A DNA stretch of 64,000 nt from Anderseniella sp963700895 (GTDB taxonomy: Bacteria; Pseudomonadota; Alphaproteobacteria; Rhizobiales; Aestuariivirgaceae): assembly GCA_963700895.1 (NCBI GenBank), contig CAVOZI010000004.1, forward strand, positions 124,001 to 188,000, read 5' to 3'. Numbering within the stretch: the first letter of the stretch is position 1; each line of letters opens with the position of its first letter. Under the pieces are notes generated by a model. It saw only the letters and a program-made list of their open reading frames with translations. It had not been told where the DNA came from and ran no database searches. The position numbers were made by a program, and so were the translations under genes. Shown piece by piece: positions 26,123 to 36,018 of this stretch.

Positions 26123-27520
26123 ATGTACGATCTGGTTGTCATCGGCACAGGCCCCGGCGGCTATGTGGGCGCGATCCGTGCTGCCCAGCTGGGAATGAAG
26201 GTGGCCGTGGTGGAAAAGCGCGCCAGCCATGGCGGCACCTGCCTGAACGTCGGTTGCATTCCCTCGAAGGCGTTGCTGCACGCGTCCGAATTGTTCGAGG
26301 AAGCCGAACATTCGTTCGAGGGCATGGGCATCAAGGTGTCGAAGCCCAAGGCTGACATCAAGCAGATGCTCAAGTTCAAGGACGAGGCCATTGAGGGCAA
26401 CACCAAGGGCATCGAGTTCCTGCTGAAGAAGAACAAGGTGGACGCTTATCACGGCACCGGCAGGATTCTTTCTGCCGGCAAGGTCGAGGTGACGCCGGAG
26501 AAGGGCGAAAGCCAGGTGCTGGAGACGAAGAACATCTGCATCGCCACGGGCTCGGACGTGGCGCGGCTCAAGGGCATCGAGATCGACGAGAAGCAGGTGG
26601 TGTCATCGACCGGCGCGCTGGAGCTGGACAAGGTGCCGGGTCACCTGGTGGTGGTCGGCGCGGGCGTAATCGGGCTGGAGCTGGGTTCGGTATGGCGGCG
26701 GCTGGGCTCAAAGGTGACGGTGATCGAGTTCCTTGATCGCATCCTGCCGGGCATGGACTCCGAGGTGGCCAAGAAGTTCCAGGTGATGCTGAAGAAGCAG
26801 GGCATGGACTTCAAGCTGGGCTCGAAGGTGACGGCGGTCGAAAAGGCCAAGAAGGGTCTCAAGGTATCGGTCGAACCGGCCAAGGGCGGTGACGCCGAGA
26901 CCATCGAGACAGACGTGGTGCTGGTGGCCATCGGGCGCGTGCCCTACACGGCTGGCCTTGGGCTGGAAGAGGCAGGCGTCAAGCTGGACGAGCGCGGCCG
27001 GGTGATCATTGACGATCACTTCAAGACCAATGTTGACGGCATCTATGCCATTGGCGACGTGGTGCGCGGCGCCATGCTCGCCCACAAGGCCGAGGAAGAA
27101 GGCGTGGCGCTGGCCGAGATGCTGGCGGGCCAGGCGGGCCATGTGAATTACGGCATCATTCCGGGCGTGGTCTATACCAATCCGGAAGTGGCCTCGGTGG
27201 GCAAGACCGAGGATGAACTGAAGCAGGAAGGCATAGCCTACAAGGCGGGCTCCTTCCCGTTCATGGCCAACGGCCGCGCCAAGGCCAACAAGACCACCGA
27301 CGGCTTCGTCAAGGTGCTGGCGGACGCCAAGACCGACCAGGTTCTGGGCGTGCACATCGTCGGCCCGCAGGCGGGCGAGCTCATTCACGAGTGCGCGGTG
27401 CTGATGGAGTTCGGCGGGTCATCGGAAGACCTGGCGCGGACCTGCCATGCCCACCCGACACTGTCGGAAGCGGTGAAGGAAGCAGCGCTTGCCGTCGACA
27501 AGCGGGCAATCCACTCCTGA
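26123..27520 (+). CDS. lpdA: Dihydrolipoyl dehydrogenase (E3)
   Basis: 465 residues. Flavoprotein that reoxidises the lipoyl groups of SucB, passing electrons to NAD. Visible are the FAD-binding VVIGTGPGGYVGAIRAAQLG, the redox disulfide GGTCLNVGCIPSKALL (Cys about 41 and 46), NAD-binding VVVGAGVIGLELGSVW, the second FAD motif GIYAIGDVV, and the catalytic His-Glu pair in HAHPTLSEAVKEA. It follows sucB by 13 bases. Its stop codon abuts the stop of the convergent FAD oxidoreductase with no gap, leaving no room for a separate terminator. Confidence 0.97.
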   Translation: MYDLVVIGTGPGGYVGAIRAAQLGMKVAVVEKRASHGGTCLNVGCIPSKALLHASELFEEAEHSFEGMGIKVSKPKADIKQMLKFKDEAIEGNTKGIEFLLKKNKVDAYHGTGRILSAGKVEVTPEKGESQVLETKNICIATGSDVARLKGIEIDEKQVVSSTGALELDKVPGHLVVVGAGVIGLELGSVWRRLGSKVTVIEFLDRILPGMDSEVAKKFQVMLKKQGMDFKLGSKVTAVEKAKKGLKVSVEPAKGGDAETIETDVVLVAIGRVPYTAGLGLEEAGVKLDERGRVIIDDHFKTNVDGIYAIGDVVRGAMLAHKAEEEGVALAEMLAGQAGHVNYGIIPGVVYTNPEVASVGKTEDELKQEGIAYKAGSFPFMANGRAKANKTTDGFVKVLADAKTDQVLGVHIVGPQAGELIHECAVLMEFGGSSEDLARTCHAHPTLSEAVKEAALAVDKRAIHS

Positions 27521-28855
27521 TCAGATATCTGTCTCCGGTACCAGCCGCGTGCCGTCGATCATGCGTTTGTAGGTGAACGGCGCAGGGTCGACGACCGGCG
27601 TTCTGCCGGTGACCAGATCGGCCATCAGCTTGCCCGCGCCAGGGCCAATGCCGAACCCATGGCCGGAAAAGCCGGTGGCGAGGAACAGGCCCGGCACCTG
27701 TTCGACAGGTGAGATCACCGGCACGGCGTCCGGCGTGACGTCGATCAGGCCGGCCCACTTGCGGGCAATCTTCACGCCCCTGAAGGCGGGATGATCCCGC
27801 TGCAGTTCGGCGAGGCATTCATCCAGCACCCACTGCACCGGCTCGGGGTCCAGCACGCGGGTCTTCTCGAACGGTGACACTTCGTCGAGCTTCCAGCGCG
27901 AGGCCATGACTGCTTCGTTCAGGAAGCGGGTGCCGAAGCGTAGCCGCAGGTTGGGCCACTCCGACTTCAGCGCGGGGATAAACGCCTTGAGGTACTTGAA
28001 CGAGGCCGGGATGATGTCCGCCACCGTTACAGCGTTGTGGGCAATGGTGTAGCCGCCATCAGCGCGCTTCCTGACGGCGTATTTTCCACCGGCAAACGAG
28101 GCGGCATAAGGCGCGTCCAGCGGTTCGGTGGCCTGCACCGAGGACAGGGTGATCAGCTGCGGCAGGTTGAGCCCCAGGTTGCCGAGGAAGCGGCGCGACC
28201 AGGCGCCGCCGGCATAGACAACGGCAGTGCACTTCACCGCCCCGCGTTCGGTGACGACGCCCGACACACGGCCTGCTTCCATTTCGACGCCGCGCACCGC
28301 CCAGCCGGTGAACACCTGGCCACCCATGGCGCGGATGTGCCTGGCGATGGCAGGTGCGGCCATTGTGGGTTCGGCGCGGCCATCGGAGGGGGTGTAGAGC
28401 GCGCCGGCAAACCGTTTCGAGGCCCCCGGCACGATATCGTCCAGCTTGTCCTTCGAGACGATGCGGCTTTCGATCTGCAGGGGCCGGGCACACTTGTCCG
28501 CCCAGTTGCTGCGCCGCTCAAGGCCCTGTTCGCTGGCCTCTAGATAGGTGATGCCGCAGGTGGTGAAGCCGGTTGCCGCGCCAACGCGTTTGTCCATGCC
28601 GCGCCACAGCCGGAGCGACTCGACAATCAGCGGCATCTCGCGGCTGTCGCGGCCCATCTGGCGGCACCATCCCCAGTTACGGCCAGACTGCTCGCCGGCG
28701 ATGCGGCCTTTCTCGAACAGCGCCACCTTGAGGCCGCGCTCGGCAAGCTCCATGGCGGTGCAGGTGCCGATGATGCCGCCGCCAATGATGGCGACATCGA
28801 TGCGGGCGGGCAGATCAGTGTCACTGTCAACGATGTCGGGAAGGGGTACAGGCAT
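27521..28855 (-). CDS. FAD-dependent oxidoreductase (DAO/glycine oxidase type)
   Basis: 444 residues from the ATG at 28855. It belongs to the D-amino-acid oxidase/DadA superfamily: Rossmann motif VAIIGGGIIGTCTAMELAERG (about 20-40) and RNWGWCRQMGRD near the flavin. The C-terminal GLFLATGFSGHGFGIGPGAGKLMADL is the usual FAD-binding end of this family. Substrates in the family include D-amino acids, sarcosine and other amines; this one cannot be assigned. It is the last of a minus-strand run fsa-xerC-this gene, 46 bases after xerC. It is convergent with lpdA, with adjacent stop codons. Confidence 0.85.
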   Translation of the reverse strand: MPVPLPDIVDSDTDLPARIDVAIIGGGIIGTCTAMELAERGLKVALFEKGRIAGEQSGRNWGWCRQMGRDSREMPLIVESLRLWRGMDKRVGAATGFTTCGITYLEASEQGLERRSNWADKCARPLQIESRIVSKDKLDDIVPGASKRFAGALYTPSDGRAEPTMAAPAIARHIRAMGGQVFTGWAVRGVEMEAGRVSGVVTERGAVKCTAVVYAGGAWSRRFLGNLGLNLPQLITLSSVQATEPLDAPYAASFAGGKYAVRKRADGGYTIAHNAVTVADIIPASFKYLKAFIPALKSEWPNLRLRFGTRFLNEAVMASRWKLDEVSPFEKTRVLDPEPVQWVLDECLAELQRDHPAFRGVKIARKWAGLIDVTPDAVPVISPVEQVPGLFLATGFSGHGFGIGPGAGKLMADLVTGRTPVVDPAPFTYKRMIDGTRLVPETDI

Positions 28856-28901
28856 GATGGCGGCGAGGATATGTCCGGCGCGCACTGCTTGCCAAGCGGG
28901 A

Positions 28902-29843
<942 letters not shown>

Positions 29844-29881
29844 GCCCGCCAGTCTAGGCGGGCGTGGTTAACAGGGCCTGA

Positions 29882-30535
29882 TTACAGAATCTTCTGGCCG
29901 GTCTTGGCCCAGTCGGCAGTGAACATTTCCAGCCCCTTGTCGGTGAGCGGGTGCTTGACCAGCGCCTTGAGGGTTGCAGGCGGCACGGTTGCCACGTCGG
30001 CTCCGGCCAGCGCGGCCTGCTTGACATGGTTCACGGTGCGGATGGAGGCGGCGAGAATCTGCGTCTGAAAATCGTAATTGTCGTAAATCTCGCGAATTTC
30101 CTCGATCAGTTCCATGCCATCCAGACCGATGTCGTCGAGCCGGCCGATGAACGGCGAGATGAAGGTTGCGCCGGCCTTGGCGGCGAGCAGCGCCTGGTTG
30201 GCGTTGAAGCACAAGGTGACGTTGACCATGGTGCCTTCGCCGGTGAGCGTGCGGCAGGCCTTCAGCCCATCCCAGGTGAGCGGCACCTTGATGGTGACGT
30301 TCTTGGCTATCTTTGCCAGGTGGCGGCCTTCGGCCACCATGCCGTCGGCATCCAGCGCCACCACTTCGGCCGAAACCGGGCCATCAACGATCTTGCAGAT
30401 CTCGGCGACGGTCTGCTTGAAATCCCCGCCTGCCTTGGCGACCAGCGAGGGGTTGGTGGTAACCCCGTCGAGCAAGCCCATGCCGGCGAGTTCGCGGATG
30501 TCGTTGAGATCGGCGGTATCGGCGAAGAATTTCAT
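29882..30535 (-). CDS. fsa: Fructose-6-phosphate aldolase (transaldolase-like)
   Basis: 217 residues, matching the short MipB/TalC type of transaldolase. The start MKFFADTADLNDIRELAGMG and GVTTNPSLVAK are the family's first strand and loop. The Schiff-base lysine is in TIKVPLTWDGL (about residue 86). ATFISPFIGRLDDIG is the second signature. Activity may be fructose-6-phosphate cleavage to glyceraldehyde-3-phosphate and dihydroxyacetone, or transaldolase; the two are not separable by eye. It is divergent from priA, with about 120 bases between them. Confidence 0.9.
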   Translation of the reverse strand: MKFFADTADLNDIRELAGMGLLDGVTTNPSLVAKAGGDFKQTVAEICKIVDGPVSAEVVALDADGMVAEGRHLAKIAKNVTIKVPLTWDGLKACRTLTGEGTMVNVTLCFNANQALLAAKAGATFISPFIGRLDDIGLDGMELIEEIREIYDNYDFQTQILAASIRTVNHVKQAALAGADVATVPPATLKALVKHPLTDKGLEMFTADWAKTGQKIL

Positions 30536-30622
30536 CTGGTGTCACTTCTTTCGGATGGAATGTACGATTGGCGGCGAACCTATCATTGCAGGCAGTCGCC
30601 GCCAATGGCCGATGGGCGGTTG

Positions 30623-30637
30623 ATTGAAGGCTTCAAT
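30623..30637. repeat. Short palindrome upstream of priA
   Basis: ATTGAAG-G-CTTCAAT: 7-base perfect arms around one base, 23 bases before the priA start, in the gap shared with fsa. It may be an operator or chance. Confidence 0.25.
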
Positions 30638-30659
30638 TCAGCCAGCTTCGGTTTCAGCC

Positions 30660-32825
30660 ATGCCGTCCGATTCCACAGTTCAGGTGCTGCTGCCACTGGC
30701 GCTCGAGGGCGCCTATACCTACGCCGTGCCGCCGGGCATGGCGCTGGCGGAGGGCGATTATGTGCGGGTGCCGCTGGGGCCGCGGCAGATGATCGGCGTG
30801 GTGTGGCAGGTCGGGGGCGCCGCGCCTGAGGGCGCAAGGCTGCGGGCGGTTGCCGAGCGCTACGATGCGCCGGCTATGCCGGCGCTGCACCGGCAGTTCA
30901 TCGATTGGGTGGCGCGCTACTATCTCGAGAATCCGGGGCAGGTGCTGCGCATGTGCCTGCGGGTGCCGGAAGCGCTGGCGGGCGAGCGCCAGCAGATCGC
31001 ATGGCGGGCGTCGGGCCGTGAACCTGACAAGCTGACGCCGCAGCGCGCAAGGGTCCTGGAGATTGCCTCTGACGGGCTGGCGCGGCGCGTAGCAGACCTT
31101 GCGGCAGAAGCCGGGGTGAGCGCCGGGGTCATCAAGGGCCTGCAGGAGCAGGGTGCGCTGGAGCCCGTGGCCCTGCCGGCGCTGGAACCGTTCCGGAACC
31201 CTGAACCGGGGCACAGTCCGGTCAAGCTGAACAAGGGCCAGCAGGAGGCGGCGCGCCTGTTGCGCGCAGCAGTAACGGTGAGGGGGTTCTCGGTGTCGTT
31301 GCTGGACGGGGTGACCGGGTCTGGCAAGACGGAGGTCTATTTCGAAGCCATGGCGGCAGCGCTGGCGCAAGACCGTCAGGTCCTGCTGCTGCTGCCGGAA
31401 ATTGCGCTCACCGGCCCGTTCCTGCGGCGGGTGGAGGAACGCTTCGGGGTGGCGCCGGCGGAATGGCATTCGGCGGTGCGTCCGCGAGAGCGCGAGCGCG
31501 TCTGGCGTGGGGTGGCGACGGGTGCAGCCAGGATCGTGGTGGGGGCAAGGTCGGCACTTTTCCTGCCGTGGAAGCGACTGGGGCTCATCGTCGTGGATGA
31601 AGAGCACGAGCCTGCCTTCAAGCAGGAAGAAGGCGTCAACTACCATGCCCGCGACATGGCGGTGCTGTACGGGTCGCTGGGCGGCTTTCCGGTGGTGCTG
31701 TCATCGGCGACGCCGTCGCTCGAATCGCTGTGGAACGCCGGGCGGGGGCGCTATGCGCATGTCAGGCTGGAGGCGCGGTACGGCAAGGCGGTGCTGCCGG
31801 AGGTATCGCTGCTCGACATGCGCCGGCAGAAGATGCCCGGCGGCGAGTGGCTGGCGCCGGACCTTGTTCAGGTGGTGGGCGATGTACTGGCGGCGGGCGA
31901 TCAGGCGCTGCTGTTTCTCAACCGGCGCGGTTATGCGCCGTTGACCCTGTGCCGCACCTGCGGCCACCGGCTGGCGTGCCCCAGTTGCGCCAGCTGGCTG
32001 GTCGAACACCGCTTCCGGGGCAGGCTGGTCTGCCATCATTGCGGCCATGAGGAGCCGGTACCCAAGGCATGTCCCGAGTGTGGGGCAGAGGACTCGCTGG
32101 TGGCATGCGGGCCGGGCGTGGAGCGGCTGGCGGAAGAAGCGGCCAGCCGGTTTCCCGAGGCGCGCATCGCCATCCTGTCGTCGGACCTGTCGCGCGGCAA
32201 CCTGCTTGGCGAGATGCTGCGCGACATTGCCCGGGGCGAGTACAACCTGATTATCGGTACCCAGCTGGTGGCCAAGGGACATCACTTCCCGGGCCTGACG
32301 CTGGCCGGCGTGGTGGATGCAGATCTGGCGCTGGAGACCACAGATCCGCGTGCCGGCGAGCGCACCTGGCAGATGCTCGCGCAGGTGTCTGGTCGGGCCG
32401 GGCGCGGCGACAGGCCGGGCCGGGCCATCGTGCAGACCTACATGCCCGATCATCCGCTGATGCGCGCGCTGGCGGCGCAGGACCGCGACAGCTTTCTGGA
32501 TCACGAGAGCGAGATCAGGCAGCGGGCCATGCTGCCGCCGTTCGGGCGGATGGCCGGCATTATAGTATCGGGCGAGGACCGGGAGCAGGCGTCGCGATTT
32601 GCGCAGGCGCTGGCGCGGTCGCAACCGCAGGCCTCCGACGTGCAGGTGCTGGGGCCGGCGCCTGCGCCGCTGGCGATGGTGCGCGGACGGCACCGGTTCC
32701 GGCTCCTGGTGATGTGCGCGCGGGAGGTCGACATCCAGGCCTACCTGCGGCAGTGGCTCAGTGGCGTCAAAACACGCGGCACCCTTCGCCTGAACATTGA
32801 TGTGGACCCCTACTCGTTTCTGTGA
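30660..32825 (+). CDS. priA: Primosomal protein N' (replication restart helicase)
   Basis: 721 residues from the ATG at 30660. It restarts stalled replication forks by loading the replisome. The N-terminal DNA-binding domain (VQVLLPLALEGAYTYAVP) comes first. Helicase motifs follow: Walker A LLDGVTGSGKTEVYFEA (about 225-241), DEEH box VVDEEHEPAFKQEE and ATPSLES. The zinc-binding insert has pairs CRTCGHRLACPSC and CHHCGH...CPECG. Then comes GTQLVAKGHHFPGLTLAGVVDAD, with QVSGRAGRGDRPG as motif VI. Length and motifs are complete. It is divergent from fsa, a usual arrangement in Rhizobiales next to atpH. Confidence 0.95.
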   Translation: MPSDSTVQVLLPLALEGAYTYAVPPGMALAEGDYVRVPLGPRQMIGVVWQVGGAAPEGARLRAVAERYDAPAMPALHRQFIDWVARYYLENPGQVLRMCLRVPEALAGERQQIAWRASGREPDKLTPQRARVLEIASDGLARRVADLAAEAGVSAGVIKGLQEQGALEPVALPALEPFRNPEPGHSPVKLNKGQQEAARLLRAAVTVRGFSVSLLDGVTGSGKTEVYFEAMAAALAQDRQVLLLLPEIALTGPFLRRVEERFGVAPAEWHSAVRPRERERVWRGVATGAARIVVGARSALFLPWKRLGLIVVDEEHEPAFKQEEGVNYHARDMAVLYGSLGGFPVVLSSATPSLESLWNAGRGRYAHVRLEARYGKAVLPEVSLLDMRRQKMPGGEWLAPDLVQVVGDVLAAGDQALLFLNRRGYAPLTLCRTCGHRLACPSCASWLVEHRFRGRLVCHHCGHEEPVPKACPECGAEDSLVACGPGVERLAEEAASRFPEARIAILSSDLSRGNLLGEMLRDIARGEYNLIIGTQLVAKGHHFPGLTLAGVVDADLALETTDPRAGERTWQMLAQVSGRAGRGDRPGRAIVQTYMPDHPLMRALAAQDRDSFLDHESEIRQRAMLPPFGRMAGIIVSGEDREQASRFAQALARSQPQASDVQVLGPAPAPLAMVRGRHRFRLLVMCAREVDIQAYLRQWLSGVKTRGTLRLNIDVDPYSFL

Positions 32826-32857
32826 AACGGGCAAGGATCCACCGGTTTGAGTGCAAA

Positions 32858-33463
32858 TTAGCCGTCGTTGGCGGCCACCGAGGTGGCGTACTTGCGGGCG
32901 GCCTTCGGCAAGGATTTCGCGTGGATGCCGGCGTTGTAGTATCCTACCGAGCCCCGGTTCAGCGCCTTGCGCAGGTACTTCATGCCGAAGCGCAGGTTGG
33001 TGTCGGGGTTGTACAGCGCCTTGCAGGAACCGGAAAAGCCCATGCCCCTGGCGGTCTGGCACTTCAGCTGCATCAGGCCGATCTCGCCGGCGCCGCCGGT
33101 TACATGCGGGCGGAAGCCCGATTCCTGGTGGACGACTGCCAGTGCGGTCGAAACGGGTACGCCGGCGGCCCGTGCGTGCGCCTTCACCTTGGCAACAATC
33201 GCCGGGTTCCGGCCGTGGGCAACGCGTGGCGTCTTGCGGACTTTCTTGGCGGCTGTCTTGCCGGTGGACGTGCTGCCAGCGGCCTTGTGACCGCTTTTGC
33301 GTTCTCCCGGGGTTGCCAGCGCGCCGCCATTGAAATTGGCTGTCCTGTTGAAGGCGGCCGTCTCCGTCCGCTTGGCGTTGGCCGGCATGGATGACATGGC
33401 CAATGCAGGCAGACAAAGCGATGTAGCCAGCACGAGCGTGCCGGTGAGGTTTTTCAGATTCAT
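32858..33463 (-). CDS. Lytic transglycosylase SLT-domain protein
   Basis: 201 residues from the ATG at 33463. A signal peptide (GTLVLATSLCLPALAMSSMPANA) leads into a Lys/Thr-rich linker. A soluble lytic-transglycosylase fold follows from about 95: ALAVVHQESGFRPHVTGGAGEIGLMQLKCQTARGMGF, where the Glu of HQES is the catalytic acid and GEIGLMQ is the usual GxxGLMQ motif. LYNPDTNLRFGMKYL and GYYNAGI complete the fold. It is predicted to cleave peptidoglycan in the periplasm. It is convergent with priA; the 5' side faces the ATP synthase operon across a 415-base gap. Confidence 0.88.
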   Translation of the reverse strand: MNLKNLTGTLVLATSLCLPALAMSSMPANAKRTETAAFNRTANFNGGALATPGERKSGHKAAGSTSTGKTAAKKVRKTPRVAHGRNPAIVAKVKAHARAAGVPVSTALAVVHQESGFRPHVTGGAGEIGLMQLKCQTARGMGFSGSCKALYNPDTNLRFGMKYLRKALNRGSVGYYNAGIHAKSLPKAARKYATSVAANDG

Positions 33464-33878
33464 TGGAAATTGAACTCCGGTTCTGGCGGGCAAGGATCAG
33501 AAATTCCCCCGCTTGCCCGCAGATTGAAGGAACTGTGCGGGCAGATGATTTGCCTTGCAGTTCCGGCATGCATGTCAGGTTGCAGCCGTTACTTGCCCGT
33601 ACAGCGAGTTTGCAATAGTCGATTACAGTTCCATAAGGGCAGCAGTTGGAGCCGTTCGGGACAGTTTGCAGGCGGCAATAAGGCACCGATTGCGGCAATC
33701 CGCCGCCCTGTATGAGTTGCGCCCTTTCAGCCTGTGTGCTAGATCGAGCCCGCGGTTGGTAAAGCCTTGTATGCAGGGGCACAGAGGCCGCCAAGAAATT
33801 CCAGATATTTCAGATGCTTGCCCATTCGGGAAAAGTGTCTGGACCACCGCAAAACAGCCACAGCGAGTTGATTGTCAC
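33464..33878. other. 415-base intergenic region between the transglycosylase and atpH
   Basis: No convincing gene on either strand. It is somewhat less GC-rich than its neighbours and must hold promoters for both divergent units. It contains one clear inverted repeat: GCGGGCAAG (33486-33494) and CTTGCCCGC (33512-33520), 9-base arms separated by 17 bases, in the leader of the transglycosylase gene. A TTGCAA at 33610 with a weak -10 match 17 bases on is too poor to call as the atp promoter. Confidence 0.5.
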
Positions 33879-34439
33879 GTGACGGCTCAGGAACACACAG
33901 CAACGGGCATGCCGGGGCGTTACGCCACGGCCTTGTTCGAATTGGCCCAGGAAAGCAATTCGGTCGCAGCCGTGTCGGCTGACCTGGACAGCTTTGCCGC
34001 AATGCTCGACGCATCGGAAGACCTTACCCGGCTAGTGCGCAGCCCGGTGTTCGGCGCTGGCGACCAGATCTTGGCGCTGGACGCGATCTTTGCGCAGGCC
34101 GGCATCATATCCATCGCAGCGAACTTCATCAAGCTGGCGGCAAAGAACCGCCGGCTTTTTGCGGTGCGCGACATGATCGGGGCCTTCCGCACGCTGGCCG
34201 CCCAGGCCCGCGGACAGGTGGCGGCCGAGGTAATCTCGGCCGAGAAGCTCTCGACCGCCCAGGTCGACCGCTTGAAGACTGAACTCAAGGCTTCGGTGGG
34301 CTCGGACGTCGAGCTTGCCCAGGTGGTTGATCCGTCGATCCTCGGCGGGCTGATCGTCAAGGTCGGCTCGCGAATGGTCGACAACTCACTTCGCACGAAA
34401 CTGCAGAACCTCAAGGTTGCCATGAAAGGGGTCAGCTGA
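33879..34439 (+). CDS. atpH: ATP synthase F1 delta subunit
   Basis: 186 residues if translation begins at the GTG at 33879 (VTAQEHTATGMPGRYATALFEL). This start places about 12 residues before GRYATALFEL, as in other alphaproteobacteria; the ATG at 33909 would cut that. The delta subunit links F1 to the peripheral stalk. Family features are RYATALFELAQ and the C-terminal VDPSILGGLIVKVGSRMVDNSLRTKL. Its TGA overlaps the atpA ATG. It is first gene of atpHAGDC; the F0 genes are not here, as usual for alphaproteobacteria. Confidence 0.93.
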   Translation: MTAQEHTATGMPGRYATALFELAQESNSVAAVSADLDSFAAMLDASEDLTRLVRSPVFGAGDQILALDAIFAQAGIISIAANFIKLAAKNRRLFAVRDMIGAFRTLAAQARGQVAAEVISAEKLSTAQVDRLKTELKASVGSDVELAQVVDPSILGGLIVKVGSRMVDNSLRTKLQNLKVAMKGVS

Positions 34440-35968
34440 TGGATATCCGCGCTGCCGAGATTTCCTCAATACTCAAGAAGCAGATCAAGGACTTCGGCAA
34501 GGAAGCCCAGGTCTCCGAGATCGGCCAGGTGCTGTCCGTCGGTGACGGCATTGCCCGCGTCTACGGTCTCGACAACGTCCAGGCCGGCGAGATGGTCGAA
34601 TTCCCGGGCGGCATCATGGGCATGGCCCTGAACCTGGAAGTCGACAATGTCGGCATCGTGATCTTCGGTTCCGACCGCGACATCAAGGAAGGCGACACGG
34701 TCAAGCGGACCGGCGCCATCGTGGAAGTGCCGGTCGGCAAGGAGCTGCTGGGCCGCGTTGTCGACCCGCTCGGCAACCCGATCGACGGCAAGGGCCCGAT
34801 CAAGTCCAAGGAGCGCCGCCGCGTGGACGTCAAGGCGCCGGGCATCATCCCGCGCAAGTCGGTGCATGAGCCGATGTCGACGGGCCTCAAGGCCGTGGAC
34901 GCGCTGATCCCGGTGGGCCGCGGCCAGCGCGAGCTGGTCATCGGCGATCGCCAGACCGGCAAGACCGCCATCCTGCTCGACACCATGCTCAACCAGAAGC
35001 CGATCCACATCAACGGCCCCGAACAGGACAAGCTGTATTGCGTGTACGTGGCCTGCGGCCAGAAGCGCTCGACGGTTGCCCAGTTCGTCAAGGTGCTGGA
35101 AGACAACGGCGCGCTTGAGTACTCCATCATCGTCGCCGCCACGGCTTCCGACCCGGCGCCGCTGCAGTTCCTGGCGCCGTTCGCCGGCTGCACCATGGGA
35201 GAGTATTTCCGCGACAACGGCATGCACGCGCTGATCGGCTATGACGACCTGTCCAAGCAGGCCGTCGCCTACCGCCAGATGTCGCTGCTGCTGCGCCGTC
35301 CGCCGGGCCGCGAAGCCTATCCTGGCGACGTGTTCTACCTGCACTCGCGCCTGCTTGAGCGCGCTGCCAAGCTGAACGACGACAATGGTTCGGGCTCGCT
35401 GACGGCATTGCCGATCATCGAGACGCAGGCCAATGACGTGTCGGCCTACATTCCGACCAACGTGATCTCGATCACCGATGGCCAGATCTTCCTCGAAACC
35501 GACCTGTTCTACCAGGGCATCCGCCCGGCGGTGAACGTCGGCCTGTCGGTGAGCCGCGTGGGTTCTGCCGCGCAGATCAAGGCGATGAAGCAGGTTGCAG
35601 GCAAGATCAAGGGCGAGCTGGCGCAGTACCGTGAGATGGCGGCGTTCGCACAGTTCGGCTCGGACCTCGATGCGGCGACCCAGCGCCTGCTGAACCGCGG
35701 CGCACGCCTGACCGAGCTGCTCAAGCAGCCCCAGTTCTCGCCGCTCAAGACGGAAGAACAGGTCGTGGTGATCTATGCTGGCGTGAACGGCTACCTCGAC
35801 TCCATTCCGGTGTCCAAGGTGGGCGAGTTCGAGCAGGGCCTGCTGCGTCTGGTGCGCGACAGCCATGCCGACCTGCTGGACGGCATCCGCACCAAGAAGG
35901 AGCTCACCGACGAACTCGGCGCCAAGCTGAAGTCGGTGGTCGAAAGCTACGCCAAGTCTTTCGCCTGA
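34439..35968 (+). CDS. atpA: ATP synthase F1 alpha subunit
   Basis: 509 residues. Regulatory nucleotide-binding subunit of F1. It begins MDIRAAEISSILKKQIKDFG, usual for alphaproteobacteria. The P-loop GDRQTGKTAI lies near residue 170. RGIRPAVNVGLSVSRVGSAAQ-type sequence (as IRPAVNVGLSVSRVGSAA) carries the arginine finger. The start codon overlaps the atpH stop (ATGA arrangement), implying coupled translation. Full length, no anomaly. Confidence 0.98.
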   Translation: MDIRAAEISSILKKQIKDFGKEAQVSEIGQVLSVGDGIARVYGLDNVQAGEMVEFPGGIMGMALNLEVDNVGIVIFGSDRDIKEGDTVKRTGAIVEVPVGKELLGRVVDPLGNPIDGKGPIKSKERRRVDVKAPGIIPRKSVHEPMSTGLKAVDALIPVGRGQRELVIGDRQTGKTAILLDTMLNQKPIHINGPEQDKLYCVYVACGQKRSTVAQFVKVLEDNGALEYSIIVAATASDPAPLQFLAPFAGCTMGEYFRDNGMHALIGYDDLSKQAVAYRQMSLLLRRPPGREAYPGDVFYLHSRLLERAAKLNDDNGSGSLTALPIIETQANDVSAYIPTNVISITDGQIFLETDLFYQGIRPAVNVGLSVSRVGSAAQIKAMKQVAGKIKGELAQYREMAAFAQFGSDLDAATQRLLNRGARLTELLKQPQFSPLKTEEQVVVIYAGVNGYLDSIPVSKVGEFEQGLLRLVRDSHADLLDGIRTKKELTDELGAKLKSVVESYAKSFA

Positions 35969-36018
35969 TTGTCCGCAGAACGTCACTCGGAACGAGAACT
36001 GAAGGGTAGTCAGTCGAT

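Noticed and set aside
33605..33640. An atp-operon promoter (TTGCAA, 17 bases, ATAAGG)
   Set aside because: The -10 match is too poor and the distance to atpH is over 200 bases.
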